In this document: piece by piece, positions 36,094 through 45,473 of the stretch
Position numbering within the stretch: the stretch's first letter is position 1
Layout: each line of letters begins with the position of its first letter
DNA from: Bacteroidota bacterium
GTDB lineage: Bacteria > Bacteroidota > Bacteroidia > UBA4408
Direction of reading: 5' to 3'
Assembly (NCBI GenBank): GCA_016718805.1
Contig: JADKCP010000003.1
Coordinates: 1-64,000, forward strand
Length of the DNA: 64,000 bases
The notes under the pieces: generated by a model
What the model was told of the DNA's origin: nothing
Database searches by the model: none
What the model saw: the letters and a program-made list of their open reading frames with translations, nothing else
Translations under genes and position numbers: made by a program

Positions 36094-38058
36094 ATGGAAG
36101 AAACGATAACAGAAAAAGTGAAAAACAACGATTATTCAGCAGACAGTATTCAGGTTTTAGAAGGATTAGAAGCTGTTCGAAAAAGGCCTTCAATGTACAT
36201 TGGAGATACCGGTTTTAAAGGGCTGCACCACTTAGTGTACGAGGTAGTAGATAATTCAATTGACGAAGCGCTCGCAGGACATTGCACCAATATTGAGGTT
36301 TTTATAAACGAAGACAACTCTATCACAGTTAAAGATAACGGCCGTGGTATACCTACCGATTATCACGAAAAGGAAAAAAAGAGCGCACTCGAAGTTGTAA
36401 TGACTGTGTTGCATGCCGGTGGTAAATTTGACAAGGATTCTTATAAAGTTTCTGGAGGTTTGCACGGTGTTGGGGTAAGCTGTGTGAATGCACTATCTAC
36501 ACATGTAAAAGTGGTGGTTAATAGAAATGGTAAAATATTTACACAAGAATATTCCATTGGTAAACCCCTTTTCCCGGTTAAAGAAATTGGAACCACTGAT
36601 AAAAGAGGTACTGAAACTACTTTTAAACCCGATGCCTCCATCTTTACTACTACCGAATATAGTTACGATACTTTGGCTTCACGCTTACGTGAATTAGCCT
36701 TCTTAAATAAAGGAATTACACTTTGTATCACCGATTTGCGTGAAAAAGACGACAATGGAGTAAGTCCAACCGAAACTTTTTTATCACAAGGTGGCTTAAG
36801 AGAATTTGTTGAATACCTTGATGCTACCCGCGAAAAGTTAATAGAAGAGCCAATTTACATGGAAGGTGATAAAAATGGTATTCCGGTAGAGGTTGCCATG
36901 CTTTACAATTCATCCTATTCTGAAAATCTTCATTCCTACGTAAACAATATTAATACACATGAAGGAGGTACTCACTTAGCAGGATTTAGACGCGGACTTA
37001 CCCGTACCCTAAAGAATTACGCTGATAAATCAGGCATGCTATCTAAACTTAAAATTGAAATCGCCGGTGATGATTTTAGAGAAGGACTAACAGCGGTTAT
37101 TTCGGTAAAAGTTCAAGAGCCTCAATTTGAAGGACAAACCAAAACTAAATTGGGGAATAATGAGGTTATGGGTGCTGTTGATCAGGCGGTTAGCGAAATG
37201 CTCGCAAATTACTTAGAAGAGCATCCTAAGCAAGCCCGAATGATTGTAGATAAAGTAATTCTTGCAGCAACTGCACGTCATGCTGCTCGTAAAGCACGTG
37301 AAATGGTGCAACGCAAGAATGTACTTACCGGTACTGGTTTACCAGGAAAACTATCCGATTGCTCCGAAACCGATCCTAGTCAATGTGAAATTTATCTGGT
37401 TGAGGGTGACTCGGCTGGTGGTACTGCCAAACAAGGCCGTGACAGAAGATTTCAAGCTATTCTACCATTAAGAGGTAAAATCCTAAACGTTGAGAAAGCT
37501 ATGATGTACAAAATCTTCGAAAACGAGGAGATTAAAAATATGTTTACTGCACTTGGTGTTTCTATTGGTACCGAGGAAGATAGCAAAGAACTCAACATCG
37601 AAAAATTACGCTATCATAAAGTGGTAATCATGACCGATGCCGATATTGACGGAAGCCACATTACTACCCTTATTCTAACCTTCTTTTTCCGTTACATGAA
37701 AGAACTTATTGAAAAGGGTTATATATACATTGCTACTCCACCACTTTATTTGGTGAAAAAAGGTAAAGAACAAATTTATTGCTGGACCGAAGACGACCGA
37801 CTAAATGCCATTAATAAACTGGCCGGTTCAGGAAAAGAAAGCAGTGTAGGTATACAACGATACAAAGGTTTGGGAGAAATGAACGCCGAACAATTATGGG
37901 AAACAACTATGAATCCTGAGTTCCGAACACTTCGTCAGGTTACTATCGACAGTGCTGCCGAAGCCGATCGTATTTTTAGTATGCTCATGGGCGATGAAGT
38001 TCCTCCTCGTAGAGACTTTATTGAGAAAAATTCAAAATATGCAAAAATTGATGCTTAA
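36094..38058 (+). CDS. gyrB: DNA gyrase subunit B
   Basis: GyrB supplies the ATPase and part of the cleavage core of the supercoiling enzyme. It has 654 residues, typical for Bacteroidota. An N-terminal GHKL ATPase domain contains EVVDNSIDEALAGH, DNGRGIP and GGKFD. It is followed by a transducer domain and a TOPRIM domain with LVEGDSAGG, PLRGKILNVEKA and DADIDGSH. The C-terminus has the GYIYIATPPLY and RYKGLGEMN segments. The gene is monocistronic here, with a strong terminator at 38081-38113. It is not flanked by dnaA or recF, so this is not visibly an origin region. Confidence 0.97.
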   Translation: MEETITEKVKNNDYSADSIQVLEGLEAVRKRPSMYIGDTGFKGLHHLVYEVVDNSIDEALAGHCTNIEVFINEDNSITVKDNGRGIPTDYHEKEKKSALEVVMTVLHAGGKFDKDSYKVSGGLHGVGVSCVNALSTHVKVVVNRNGKIFTQEYSIGKPLFPVKEIGTTDKRGTETTFKPDASIFTTTEYSYDTLASRLRELAFLNKGITLCITDLREKDDNGVSPTETFLSQGGLREFVEYLDATREKLIEEPIYMEGDKNGIPVEVAMLYNSSYSENLHSYVNNINTHEGGTHLAGFRRGLTRTLKNYADKSGMLSKLKIEIAGDDFREGLTAVISVKVQEPQFEGQTKTKLGNNEVMGAVDQAVSEMLANYLEEHPKQARMIVDKVILAATARHAARKAREMVQRKNVLTGTGLPGKLSDCSETDPSQCEIYLVEGDSAGGTAKQGRDRRFQAILPLRGKILNVEKAMMYKIFENEEIKNMFTALGVSIGTEEDSKELNIEKLRYHKVVIMTDADIDGSHITTLILTFFFRYMKELIEKGYIYIATPPLYLVKKGKEQIYCWTEDDRLNAINKLAGSGKESSVGIQRYKGLGEMNAEQLWETTMNPEFRTLRQVTIDSAAEADRIFSMLMGDEVPPRRDFIEKNSKYAKIDA

Positions 38059-38080
38059 TCAAACCTAATAATTAGTAGGA

Positions 38081-38113
38081 AAAAACCGTTAGTTGATGCT
38101 AACGGTTTTTTTT
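38081..38113 (+). terminator. Rho-independent terminator after gyrB
   Basis: The stem AAAACCGTTAG / CTAACGGTTTT closes a 6-base loop (TTGATG) and continues into a run of T. It starts 22 bases after the gyrB stop. Confidence 0.85.
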
Positions 38114-38158
38114 ATTTTGACATTAAACCTTTTTTAATTTGATGTATCAATTGAATCT

Positions 38159-39145
38159 ATGCTGATTTCAAAAAGAATATTCGTAGGAATAGTATTGTTG
38201 GTGAATTTAAGTTGGATAAAAGCTCAACAATCACAAGCATTTCAGCCTCATGTAAGCATAAACGGAAAGTATATACCGGTATCTTCGATAAACAACTATG
38301 CTGGATCTATCGACCAATATGGAGGCGAAATGCAAGTAAGAATTCCATTTTTTTCTACCCAAGGTAAAGCCGACAGTACCAAGCAAACAACTTTTTTTCA
38401 ACTAGCGGCTCAAGCCAATGCTTCAATTGCAATAGTATCCATTAGTTCAATTTTGAATCAATCAGAATTGTATGGTACCTCTGCAGGTATTACAGCTGCT
38501 TTGGTTAAAGGCCGTAAAAATAGATTCACTTTATCGTTAAATGCAATTAACCGCGGTGATAAAAAAATGTATGCTGCATTCGATTTAAGGTATTCGGGAG
38601 TAGTGAATTACAAACGTGTTGTAAGTCCGGGTTTTTCGTTTAATGCAGGACTCGCATATTCTTACTTATTCGGTCGAGGCTTGGCTTTACCTGTTTTAGG
38701 GATTTCAACAAAACTTGGAAAGAGAAGTCGTTTATTAATTAATTTTCCTAACCGTATTTCCTATTTACAAGCGGTTGGTACAAAATTGTTGCTTTCTGCT
38801 TCCCTTAAACCGCAGGGGGGATATTATTATGTTTCCAATCAATTGATGAATAAGGAATACCCTGAATCCTTTTATTTACGCTTGCGTGAAACTTGTTTAG
38901 GAATATCAGCTAGTTATAAAATTAAAGCTGGATTTTCAGTCAATGCCGAGATCGGATATTTAGTAAGAAGAAGTATTAGGCTTGCTTCCGGAATGAGTAA
39001 GGACGACTATTTGTACGAAAATTTAAGCGCTTCAAACAATGTTGTTTTTGGGCTTGGTTTAAAATATCGATTCATAAAAAAGAAGAAAGAAGACGCAACT
39101 GAATTGTTGAAAGATCCTGACTTTGAATACTTAATTTATGAGTAG
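38159..39145 (+). CDS. putative outer-membrane beta-barrel protein
   Basis: The 328-residue protein has a signal peptide (about 1-22, ending IKAQQ). The mature protein has many alternating hydrophobic and polar segments (FSFNAGLAYSYLF, LLISFP-type strands, FGLGLKYRFI) as in outer-membrane beta-barrels. The C-terminus carries a short charged tail after the last barrel-like strand (KKKKEDATELLKD), which is less typical of a plain barrel. Family not recognised with confidence. It lies directly after gyrB and its terminator, so it should have its own promoter. Confidence 0.6.
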   Translation: MLISKRIFVGIVLLVNLSWIKAQQSQAFQPHVSINGKYIPVSSINNYAGSIDQYGGEMQVRIPFFSTQGKADSTKQTTFFQLAAQANASIAIVSISSILNQSELYGTSAGITAALVKGRKNRFTLSLNAINRGDKKMYAAFDLRYSGVVNYKRVVSPGFSFNAGLAYSYLFGRGLALPVLGISTKLGKRSRLLINFPNRISYLQAVGTKLLLSASLKPQGGYYYVSNQLMNKEYPESFYLRLRETCLGISASYKIKAGFSVNAEIGYLVRRSIRLASGMSKDDYLYENLSASNNVVFGLGLKYRFIKKKKEDATELLKDPDFEYLIYE

Positions 39146-39151
39146 ACTTTA

Positions 39152-39793
39152 TTAATGTTTTATAAACTCATATTTAATAGAACAATTAATACCTAATCCA
39201 AAAGCAGAATTCTGATTGTTCCTTACAATAAAAATTCCATAGCCCGGTTGGCCATTTGTAACATTGTTATAATCCTGCGCAAACTGAATGTCTTTTGGAG
39301 AAAAGAAATTAATCGCAGTTCCAAAGTCAAGACTTAATCCGGAAGCCATTTTTACCAAAGTTCCTATTCCGACATAAGTGCCATTTAATTTTTGCTGAGT
39401 TGAAAAAGTAATATTGAAATTCTCATAAAAATCACTTTCATCAATGCTAGCAGATTGTTTAAAATACGAATAAATATATCCTGCTGATAAATATCCTGTA
39501 ACCTTTGATGCATGTGGTGCAAAATATAAACGTGGACCTATTTTACCATAGTATCCTTCAATTTTATTATTTCGGAGATTTAAATTTTTTCCGGCACTAG
39601 TGCTAAATTGATTTCCTAAATCGCAGGTAATTCCAATGTGCGAATTAAGCATGAACTCAGTATTAATTTCAGCATTTTTAAATACTGCATTAAGCATATT
39701 AATACCGGCGCTAAATTGATGGAATTTTTCGGTTGATTGTGAATACAAATTCAACGATAAAAAGCAAGCGGTATATAGAAGCAGATTTTTCAT
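39152..39793 (-). CDS. small outer-membrane beta-barrel protein
   Basis: The 213-residue protein has a signal peptide (NLLLYTACFLSLNLYSQ) and short repeated beta-strand patterns such as YYGKIGPRLYFAPHA, VTGYLSAGYIYSYF and GLDFGTAINFF. The last strand (FGLGINCSIKYEF) has the aromatic ending of a barrel. This resembles the small 8-stranded outer-membrane proteins common in Bacteroidota. It is encoded 4 bases downstream of the lipoprotein at 39798-40280 on the same strand, so the two are likely co-transcribed. Confidence 0.6.
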   Translation of the reverse strand: MKNLLLYTACFLSLNLYSQSTEKFHQFSAGINMLNAVFKNAEINTEFMLNSHIGITCDLGNQFSTSAGKNLNLRNNKIEGYYGKIGPRLYFAPHASKVTGYLSAGYIYSYFKQSASIDESDFYENFNITFSTQQKLNGTYVGIGTLVKMASGLSLDFGTAINFFSPKDIQFAQDYNNVTNGQPGYGIFIVRNNQNSAFGLGINCSIKYEFIKH

Positions 39794-39797
39794 AAAA

Positions 39798-40280
39798 TTA
39801 TTTTATAATCTGTACAGTAAGCACGCGGTTGTAATCATCGTATACAGGTTTGAGAACCGTACTGAAAGTGCAGGATTTAATTTGTGGTTCGTCAATTACT
39901 AATCTATAACCACAATCGTCGGTTAATTCGGCTCTTGCATTATAAGCATTTACAATCAATGTTTCCGGAACCACCGTATCTCCTTTAAAAATAAAAGTAG
40001 TTTGTTCATAGTTGTGCGCAATCGGTAATTTAAGCGAAGTAAAAGTAGAACCCCAAGATCCGTCAAAATATCCATTATATTCGGTGGAGTAAGTTTGATT
40101 TACTTCAGCTACTGTAAAAGTAGCATATCCATTATTTACGAATCCACCTATACCGACACTGCTAACGAATTTTACATTCAAATAATCTTTGGTAGCTAAA
40201 CTAACCGAAGTACAAGGGTCTTTGTAAGTACAGGCCGAAATAAACCAAGCCAATGACGCAAAGAGAGCAATTTTTTTCAT
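39798..40280 (-). CDS. lipoprotein, function unknown
   Basis: The 160-residue protein has a lipobox-type signal (LFASLAWFISACTY), the cysteine being the probable lipidation site. The mature part is beta-rich, with polar and aromatic residues and no recognisable family motif beyond general similarity to DUF-type Bacteroidota lipoproteins. It is upstream of, and nearly touching, the barrel gene at 39152-39793. The surface or periplasmic side cannot be told from sequence. Confidence 0.65.
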   Translation of the reverse strand: MKKIALFASLAWFISACTYKDPCTSVSLATKDYLNVKFVSSVGIGGFVNNGYATFTVAEVNQTYSTEYNGYFDGSWGSTFTSLKLPIAHNYEQTTFIFKGDTVVPETLIVNAYNARAELTDDCGYRLVIDEPQIKSCTFSTVLKPVYDDYNRVLTVQIIK

Positions 40281-40351
40281 CTACAAAATCTTTGTATAAA
40301 AATAGAAATTTTATTTAAAACAGGTGATAAAAAATATGCTATTTGATTTAG

Positions 40352-40359
40352 TACATTTG
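40352..40359 (+). promoter_or_regulatory. hisS -7 element
   Basis: TACATTTG matches TAnnTTTG, 17 bases before the hisS ATG at 40376. No clear -33 is visible, and the leader would be very short. Confidence 0.35.
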
Positions 40360-40375
40360 CGCTTTAGTAAACATA

Positions 40376-41761
40376 ATGGCACAACAAAAACCTTCAATTC
40401 CAAAGGGAACCCGCGATTTTTCACCGAATGAGATGGTGAAAAGAAATTTTATATTTGATACTATACGCAACCAATTTCAACGCTTTGGATTTTTGCCGAT
40501 TGAAACCCCGGCTATGGAGAATTTAAACACCCTCATGGGAAAGTATGGAGAGGAAGGAGATAAACTGATTTTCAAAATTCTAAACTCGGGAAATTATTTT
40601 TCTGAATTTTCTTCCGATCAACAATTGCTTGACGAGAAAAGCAAAGGCGAAAAATCTTTCACAAAATTTATTTCCGAAAAGGCACTCAAATACGATTTAA
40701 CAGTGCCATTCGCACGCTATGTTGTGCAACATCAAAATGAACTGACCTTTCCATTTAAGCGCTATCAAATTCAACCTGTTTGGCGAGCCGATCGACCGCA
40801 AAAAGGGCGCTACAGAGAATTTTATCAATGCGATGCCGATATGATTGGAAGCAATTCATTATTGAATGAACTTGAGTTGATTCAACTGATGGATGCTGTT
40901 TACTCAAGCCTTAAAATACCTGTAATAATAAAAATTAATAACCGTAAAATACTGAGTGGTATTGCAGAAATACTTGGCGAACAAGAACGTATTATTGACA
41001 TAACTGTTGCCATCGATAAATTAGATAAAATTGGGATAGAGGGTGTAACAAAGGAACTAACAGAGGCGGGATTAAAGGATGCTTCCATTGCCAAACTTCA
41101 ACCCCTAATTTTATTCGAAGGATCTACACTTGAAAAGCTTAATTTTTTAAAAAATTTACTAGCTGATTCTGAAATCGGAAAGCTTGGAATTTCCGAACTT
41201 GAATACATTTTTACGACAGCCGCTTCTATAGATATGGGAATGTCTAAGGTTGAATTAGATATTACTTTAGCTCGTGGATTGAATTATTATACAGGAGCAA
41301 TTTTTGAAGTAAAAGCTACTGTAGGATCATTGCGCAGCAGTATATGTGGTGGTGGGCGATACGATGATTTAACAGGCATTTTTGGATTGGCAAACATGAG
41401 TGGAGTCGGTATTTCATTTGGAGCCGACCGCACTTACGACGTTATGGAAGAATTAAATTTATTTCCTGAAAGTGTTGCCGCTTCAACTAAACTATTGTTT
41501 GTTAATTTTGGAAGTAAGGAAGAAAATTATTGTTTACCACTGCTTCAAGCGGTTAGAAAAGCCGGTATTAATGCCGAATTGTATCCCGATACAAATGCCA
41601 AAATGAAAAAGCAAATGAGTTATGCTGATGCCAAAAAAATTCCCTTTGTTGCTTTAATTGGTGCAGATGAAATTACAGAGCAGGTTATAACCCTTAAGGA
41701 TATGAAAAGCGGTGAACAAGAAAAGTACACACTCACTCAGTTAATTGAATCGCTTAGCTAG
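40376..41761 (+). CDS. hisS: histidyl-tRNA synthetase
   Basis: This class II synthetase (461 residues) charges tRNA-His. It has motif 1 (KGTRDFSPNEM), the acceptor-binding and motif 2 region (RADRPQKGRYREFYQ), and the His-specific loop LARGLNYYTGAIFE. Motif 3 follows (GGGRYDDL ... GISFGADR), then a C-terminal anticodon-binding domain of the class IIa type. The 3' end overlaps the convergent mscS-type gene by 8 bases. All catalytic segments are present, so the enzyme should be active. Confidence 0.96.
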   Translation: MAQQKPSIPKGTRDFSPNEMVKRNFIFDTIRNQFQRFGFLPIETPAMENLNTLMGKYGEEGDKLIFKILNSGNYFSEFSSDQQLLDEKSKGEKSFTKFISEKALKYDLTVPFARYVVQHQNELTFPFKRYQIQPVWRADRPQKGRYREFYQCDADMIGSNSLLNELELIQLMDAVYSSLKIPVIIKINNRKILSGIAEILGEQERIIDITVAIDKLDKIGIEGVTKELTEAGLKDASIAKLQPLILFEGSTLEKLNFLKNLLADSEIGKLGISELEYIFTTAASIDMGMSKVELDITLARGLNYYTGAIFEVKATVGSLRSSICGGGRYDDLTGIFGLANMSGVGISFGADRTYDVMEELNLFPESVAASTKLLFVNFGSKEENYCLPLLQAVRKAGINAELYPDTNAKMKKQMSYADAKKIPFVALIGADEITEQVITLKDMKSGEQEKYTLTQLIESLS

Positions 41762-42869
41762 CATTCTTAGGCATTTCATAGACCACAGGCGATGGATTCG
41801 AAAAACTAATCTTGTTTTTTAATGCAATATCCATAATCTGATAGTTTATATTTTCGCGCATATCTAAGTAAAAATCGTATTCAATTGAATCAATAAAATA
41901 AAGCACTAATACATCGATTGAGTTTTTTCCCAATTCAAATAATCGTACTTGCGATTCTTGGTTAGTGGATGGGTTATTCCTAATAAACTCGTTTAAATCG
42001 GCAATAAATTTTTTTATCTGTTCAGGACTATTTGAATAGTTTAAACTCAATACAAATTTTACACGACGTAAAGTGCGCAAACTTAAATTGTCGAGTTCGG
42101 CCTCTACCATTTTTTTATTCGGAACCGTCACATAACTTTTGTCGAGTGTGCGAATTCTGGTACTTCTAAATCCAATTTTTTCAACATTTCCCGAGACACT
42201 ACCAATTTGAACTAAATCACCAACAATAAAAGGCTTATCTAAAAAAATTGTAAAAGAACCAAGAAGGTTTTCAAGCGATTCTTTGGCTGCTAAGGCAAAG
42301 GCTAATCCACCAATTCCAAGTCCGGCTATTAATGACGCAATGTTTATGTTGCATATACTTCCTAAAATAAAAAACAATGAAAAAACCGCGATAATTACTT
42401 TAATTGATTCCTTAACAAAGGGCACTAATTGATCATCTGTTTTAGATTCGGTTAAGGTTGCTCTGTGTAACAGTATAACACCAAAAAAATCTGTAATCCT
42501 CAATAAAATCCATGTAATAGAAACTACTATGGCTATTTGAAAGCCGCCAAATAGAATCATTTTGAGGCCAAACTCATTTTCAGAAGCCAATTTCCATTCA
42601 GCAGGAAATGTCAATCTGTTAAAAGCAAGGTAGAGGCTTGTTAGAATTACCAGAACACCAAAAGGAGCTTTCATCAATTCTAAAAAGCGATCAAAGCCTA
42701 CGCCCGAAGAGTATTTTTTAACTATCCTGAAAGTTAATTGGGCCAATACTTTTGAAAGAAACCTTTTAATAATAATTCCCAACAACAGTATGCCTAAAAA
42801 CCAACAATAGTTTTCAAGAGTATTTCCTAAAAAACTTTGTGAAAAAAATTCGCTATTCATAGTCTTCAA
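41754..42869 (-). CDS. MscS family mechanosensitive ion channel
   Basis: The 371-residue membrane protein has four or five N-terminal hydrophobic segments (from YCWFLGILLLGIII through the segment near FSLFFILGSI). It also has the MscS pore helix, rich in Gly and Ala (IASLIAGLGIGGLAFALAAK), and a beta domain signature (FIVGDLVQIG, GFRSTRIRTLD, VPNKKM). It should open under membrane tension to release osmolytes. It is a small-conductance type, shorter than giant MscK/MscM members. It is convergent with hisS. Confidence 0.92.
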   Translation of the reverse strand: MKTMNSEFFSQSFLGNTLENYCWFLGILLLGIIIKRFLSKVLAQLTFRIVKKYSSGVGFDRFLELMKAPFGVLVILTSLYLAFNRLTFPAEWKLASENEFGLKMILFGGFQIAIVVSITWILLRITDFFGVILLHRATLTESKTDDQLVPFVKESIKVIIAVFSLFFILGSICNINIASLIAGLGIGGLAFALAAKESLENLLGSFTIFLDKPFIVGDLVQIGSVSGNVEKIGFRSTRIRTLDKSYVTVPNKKMVEAELDNLSLRTLRRVKFVLSLNYSNSPEQIKKFIADLNEFIRNNPSTNQESQVRLFELGKNSIDVLVLYFIDSIEYDFYLDMRENINYQIMDIALKNKISFSNPSPVVYEMPKNAS

Positions 42870-42932
42870 TAATTCTACTGCAAATCTGCAATAAAAAATT
42901 TAAGACCTCAATATACTTTTTGGCTATTCTAA

Positions 42933-43580
42933 CTATTCAACAATAATTTTTTTATGAATCACATTTCCATCCCATTCGAGCTTTGCTACGTATAATCCAG
43001 CTTGTAAACCGGATAATACAATTTGTGAAGTGCCCGATGCTGGTTTTTCAATAAGCATCAATTTTCCTTCACTCGAATACATGGATAACTTACCGCTTCG
43101 AATTTGATCAAAACCACTCAGTTGTAACGTTTTTAAGGTTGAATTATAAGTTAATTTTGGTTGTTGACTTGTATAATCTGAAATTGCAGTAGCTGTTGAT
43201 ACCACAAAATTTAATGTGTCTGTTGGCCCGGGAACTATTCCGGGTGAGCAAGGTATTATTCCAGCTCCTGAATTTAAGTTAAAAATAAACGAATAATTAC
43301 CTGGTGCAAGTGTTCCAATACTAAAGGTGTCGGTGTAGTTGCATATAAATGTAAGTGGACCAAGACAATGCAAAGCCGATGCATAAATTGTATTTCCAGA
43401 AAAAGTAAAAAACTGTGTATGTTCACCACAACCACCCGAAGGAAAATACATATCAGTTAAAATCATTATTGGGCTTAAGTTAGTTGGATTAGCAGGTTGA
43501 ACAGTAATGTTGGTTGTTACCTGAGCAGTTATACCAATTGAAAAAAGCGCTATCAGTGAAGTTAGTATGAATTTTTTCAT
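42933..43580 (-). CDS. secreted protein with T9SS type A sorting domain
   Basis: The 215-residue protein has a signal peptide (ILTSLIALFSIGITA) and a Pro/Thr-rich beta domain with several Cys (GGCGEHTQFF, ALHCLG, FICNY). A C-terminal T9SS-type domain contains GKLSMYSSEGKLM and SGLQAGLYVAKLEW and ends KKIIVE. The mature domain is not recognised. A TAAATTTG -7 element at 43620-43627 on the minus strand is a possible promoter. Confidence 0.7.
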   Translation of the reverse strand: MKKFILTSLIALFSIGITAQVTTNITVQPANPTNLSPIMILTDMYFPSGGCGEHTQFFTFSGNTIYASALHCLGPLTFICNYTDTFSIGTLAPGNYSFIFNLNSGAGIIPCSPGIVPGPTDTLNFVVSTATAISDYTSQQPKLTYNSTLKTLQLSGFDQIRSGKLSMYSSEGKLMLIEKPASGTSQIVLSGLQAGLYVAKLEWDGNVIHKKIIVE

Positions 43581-43619
43581 GTTGTTTTATTTAGGGTTAA
43601 TAGATTGAACTTACGCAAT

Positions 43620-43627
43620 CAAATTTA
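43620..43627 (-). promoter_or_regulatory. possible promoter of the T9SS gene
   Basis: The minus strand reads TAAATTTG, a TAnnTTTG match 40 bases upstream of the ATG at 43580. No convincing -33 is visible. Confidence 0.3.
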
Positions 43628-43691
43628 TAAATTGATTTTTTTTGAATTCACTTTTTTGTAAACTTTATTTGTTTTTTGATAACTTAACCAA

Positions 43692-44195
43692 ATGAAAATG
43701 AATATTCATGGCCTTACTATACGTGACGTTAAAAAGGAAGATAACGTTGCCTTGGCTCAAATAATTCGCAATACTTTAACTGAATTTGGTGCGAATCGCC
43801 AGGGTACAGTTTTTTATGATGCTAGTACTGACGCTTTGTATGAATTATTTCAAACTCCACAATCGGCTTATTTTGTTGCTGAGCTAAATGGAGTTGTAGT
43901 AGGAGGGGCAGGAATATTTCCAACTGAAGGATTAGCAGCATCGACCTGTGAACTTGTTAAAATGTATTTAGTTCCCGAAGCAAGGGGATTGGGAATTGGT
44001 TATAAACTAATTCAATTGTGTGAAAAGAAAGCACTGTCGTTCGGATATAATAATATCTATCTTGAATCTATGCCCGAACTAAAGCAAGCAATTGGGCTCT
44101 ACGAAAAGCAAGGATTTGTGTACCTCACTGCAGCAATGGGCTCTAGTGTACATTTTGGATGTAATGTTTGGATGCACAAAAAAATCTCGAATTAA
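43692..44195 (+). CDS. GNAT family N-acetyltransferase
   Basis: The 167-residue GNAT-fold enzyme transfers acetyl from acetyl-CoA. The acetyl-CoA pyrophosphate-binding motif A is RGLGIGYKL, preceded by the beta-4 strand ELVKMYLVPEA. The N-terminus (IRDVKKEDNVALAQIIR) fits the family. Substrate cannot be predicted. It stands alone on the plus strand before a 443-base gap. Confidence 0.88.
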   Translation: MKMNIHGLTIRDVKKEDNVALAQIIRNTLTEFGANRQGTVFYDASTDALYELFQTPQSAYFVAELNGVVVGGAGIFPTEGLAASTCELVKMYLVPEARGLGIGYKLIQLCEKKALSFGYNNIYLESMPELKQAIGLYEKQGFVYLTAAMGSSVHFGCNVWMHKKISN

Positions 44196-44638
44196 ATTAC
44201 CTGCTTATTACTTATATAATGGTTAGTATACATGCTAATTAATATGCTTATCCGCCATTATACCTAAACACTAAAATTTTTTTATGCGATTAATTAAATC
44301 CATAAAGTTGAAAGTGATAAGTATTATTTGCAATGAAATCAATTCAACGATAATCATAAGAATCACTGCCTGCCATAGCGATTGCATAGTTACTGCAGGC
44401 AGACGCTAAATCTGCGTTCCAATAGTAAATTCTATTCATCCAAAAATTTTAATCTGTATCATTATTAAATTATAAGAACAAAACAGGATACAGATATTAT
44501 TTTAAGTTTTAAGCACAAAAGCGGATATTCATACTAATCTATATTAAAAAAGAAAGCGTTGAAAACCCTATTTAAAAATGCCGGGATAATTTTTTTTTGC
44601 CCAATAAAATCAATTACTTTGCCCCAAAATTTAAACCC
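44196..44638 (+). other. 443-base intergenic gap
   Basis: The region is AT-rich and has no convincing gene. It holds one strong short hairpin (44366-44402, listed separately), several poly-A/T stretches and a long T run just before the crotonase gene. No tRNA or other RNA structure was recognised. Confidence 0.4.
44366..44402 (+). repeat. short inverted repeat, GC-rich in an AT-rich gap
   Basis: CTGCCTGC (44366-44373) pairs perfectly with GCAGGCAG (44395-44402), leaving a 21-base spacer that itself contains two copies of CATAG. There is no T tail, so it is not a standard terminator. It may be a REP-type element. Confidence 0.5.
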
Positions 44639-45406
44639 ATGAGTTTACAAGGAAAGGTATATGCTTCATTGGATAATGGAATTGGAACCATTACTTTTTT
44701 TCACCCGCAAAGTAATTCACTTCCGGGCGAATTATTGCGAAAATTAGCAAACGAAATTCAAGTCTTAGGAAACAATAATAGCTGCAAGGTAATTGTGCTG
44801 CAAAGCGAAGGAGAAAAAGCTTTTTGCGCAGGTGCTAGTTTCGATGAATTGGTTTCACTCGAAAATTTAGAAGCCGGAAAGCACTTTTTCTCAGGTTTTG
44901 CTTTAGTTATAAATGCTATGCGCAAAGCCCCTAAATTTGTTATTGCACGAGTTCAAGGTAAGGCAGTTGGTGGAGGTGTTGGTATTGCTTGTGCTGCCGA
45001 CTATACACTTGCACTTGAAACTGCTTCGGTAAAACTTAGCGAATTAGCTGTAGGTATAGGCCCCTTTGTTGTTGGCCCAGCTGTTGAACGTAAAATTGGA
45101 ACTGCAGCATTTTCGGCTTTGAGTATTAATGCAACTGAATGGCAATCGGCACAATGGGCACTTTCGAAAGGAATGTATGCTGAAATTTTTTCAACTACCG
45201 AAAATTTAGACAACGCTATTTTATCACTAGTTGATAAGCTTTCACAAAGTAATCCCGAGGCAATGCGTTTGCTAAAACAAATACAATGGCAAGGAACTGA
45301 TAATTGGGATACCCTGTTGTTTGAACGTGCCGAAACGAGCGGAAAATTGGTATTATCTGATTTTACTAGAAATGCAATTGCAAAGTTTAAAACCGGCGTT
45401 CGTTAA
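44639..45406 (+). CDS. enoyl-CoA hydratase/isomerase (crotonase) family protein
   Basis: The protein has a crotonase fold, with the oxyanion-hole motifs EKAFCAGASFDEL and GKAVGGGVGIACAADY. The catalytic-position Glu is in SELAVGIGPFVVGPA. The conserved protein begins at MSLQGKVYASLDN, so the ATG at 44639 (255 residues) is preferred over an in-frame TTG at 44597. The exact reaction is open: hydratase, isomerase or hydrolase. The next gene on the same strand, 67 bases on, is an E1 of a 2-oxoacid dehydrogenase, which hints at branched-chain or acyl-CoA catabolism. Confidence 0.88.
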   Translation: MSLQGKVYASLDNGIGTITFFHPQSNSLPGELLRKLANEIQVLGNNNSCKVIVLQSEGEKAFCAGASFDELVSLENLEAGKHFFSGFALVINAMRKAPKFVIARVQGKAVGGGVGIACAADYTLALETASVKLSELAVGIGPFVVGPAVERKIGTAAFSALSINATEWQSAQWALSKGMYAEIFSTTENLDNAILSLVDKLSQSNPEAMRLLKQIQWQGTDNWDTLLFERAETSGKLVLSDFTRNAIAKFKTGVR

Positions 45407-45473
45407 TTTATTTGCTTGGTTGAGCATACTTAATTTGTCACTTTTTTCAATCGATTATTAAAAAAAATTAAAC

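Noticed and set aside
36094..38058. Replication origin near gyrB
   Set aside because: No dnaA, dnaN or recF neighbours and no cluster of DnaA boxes were seen.
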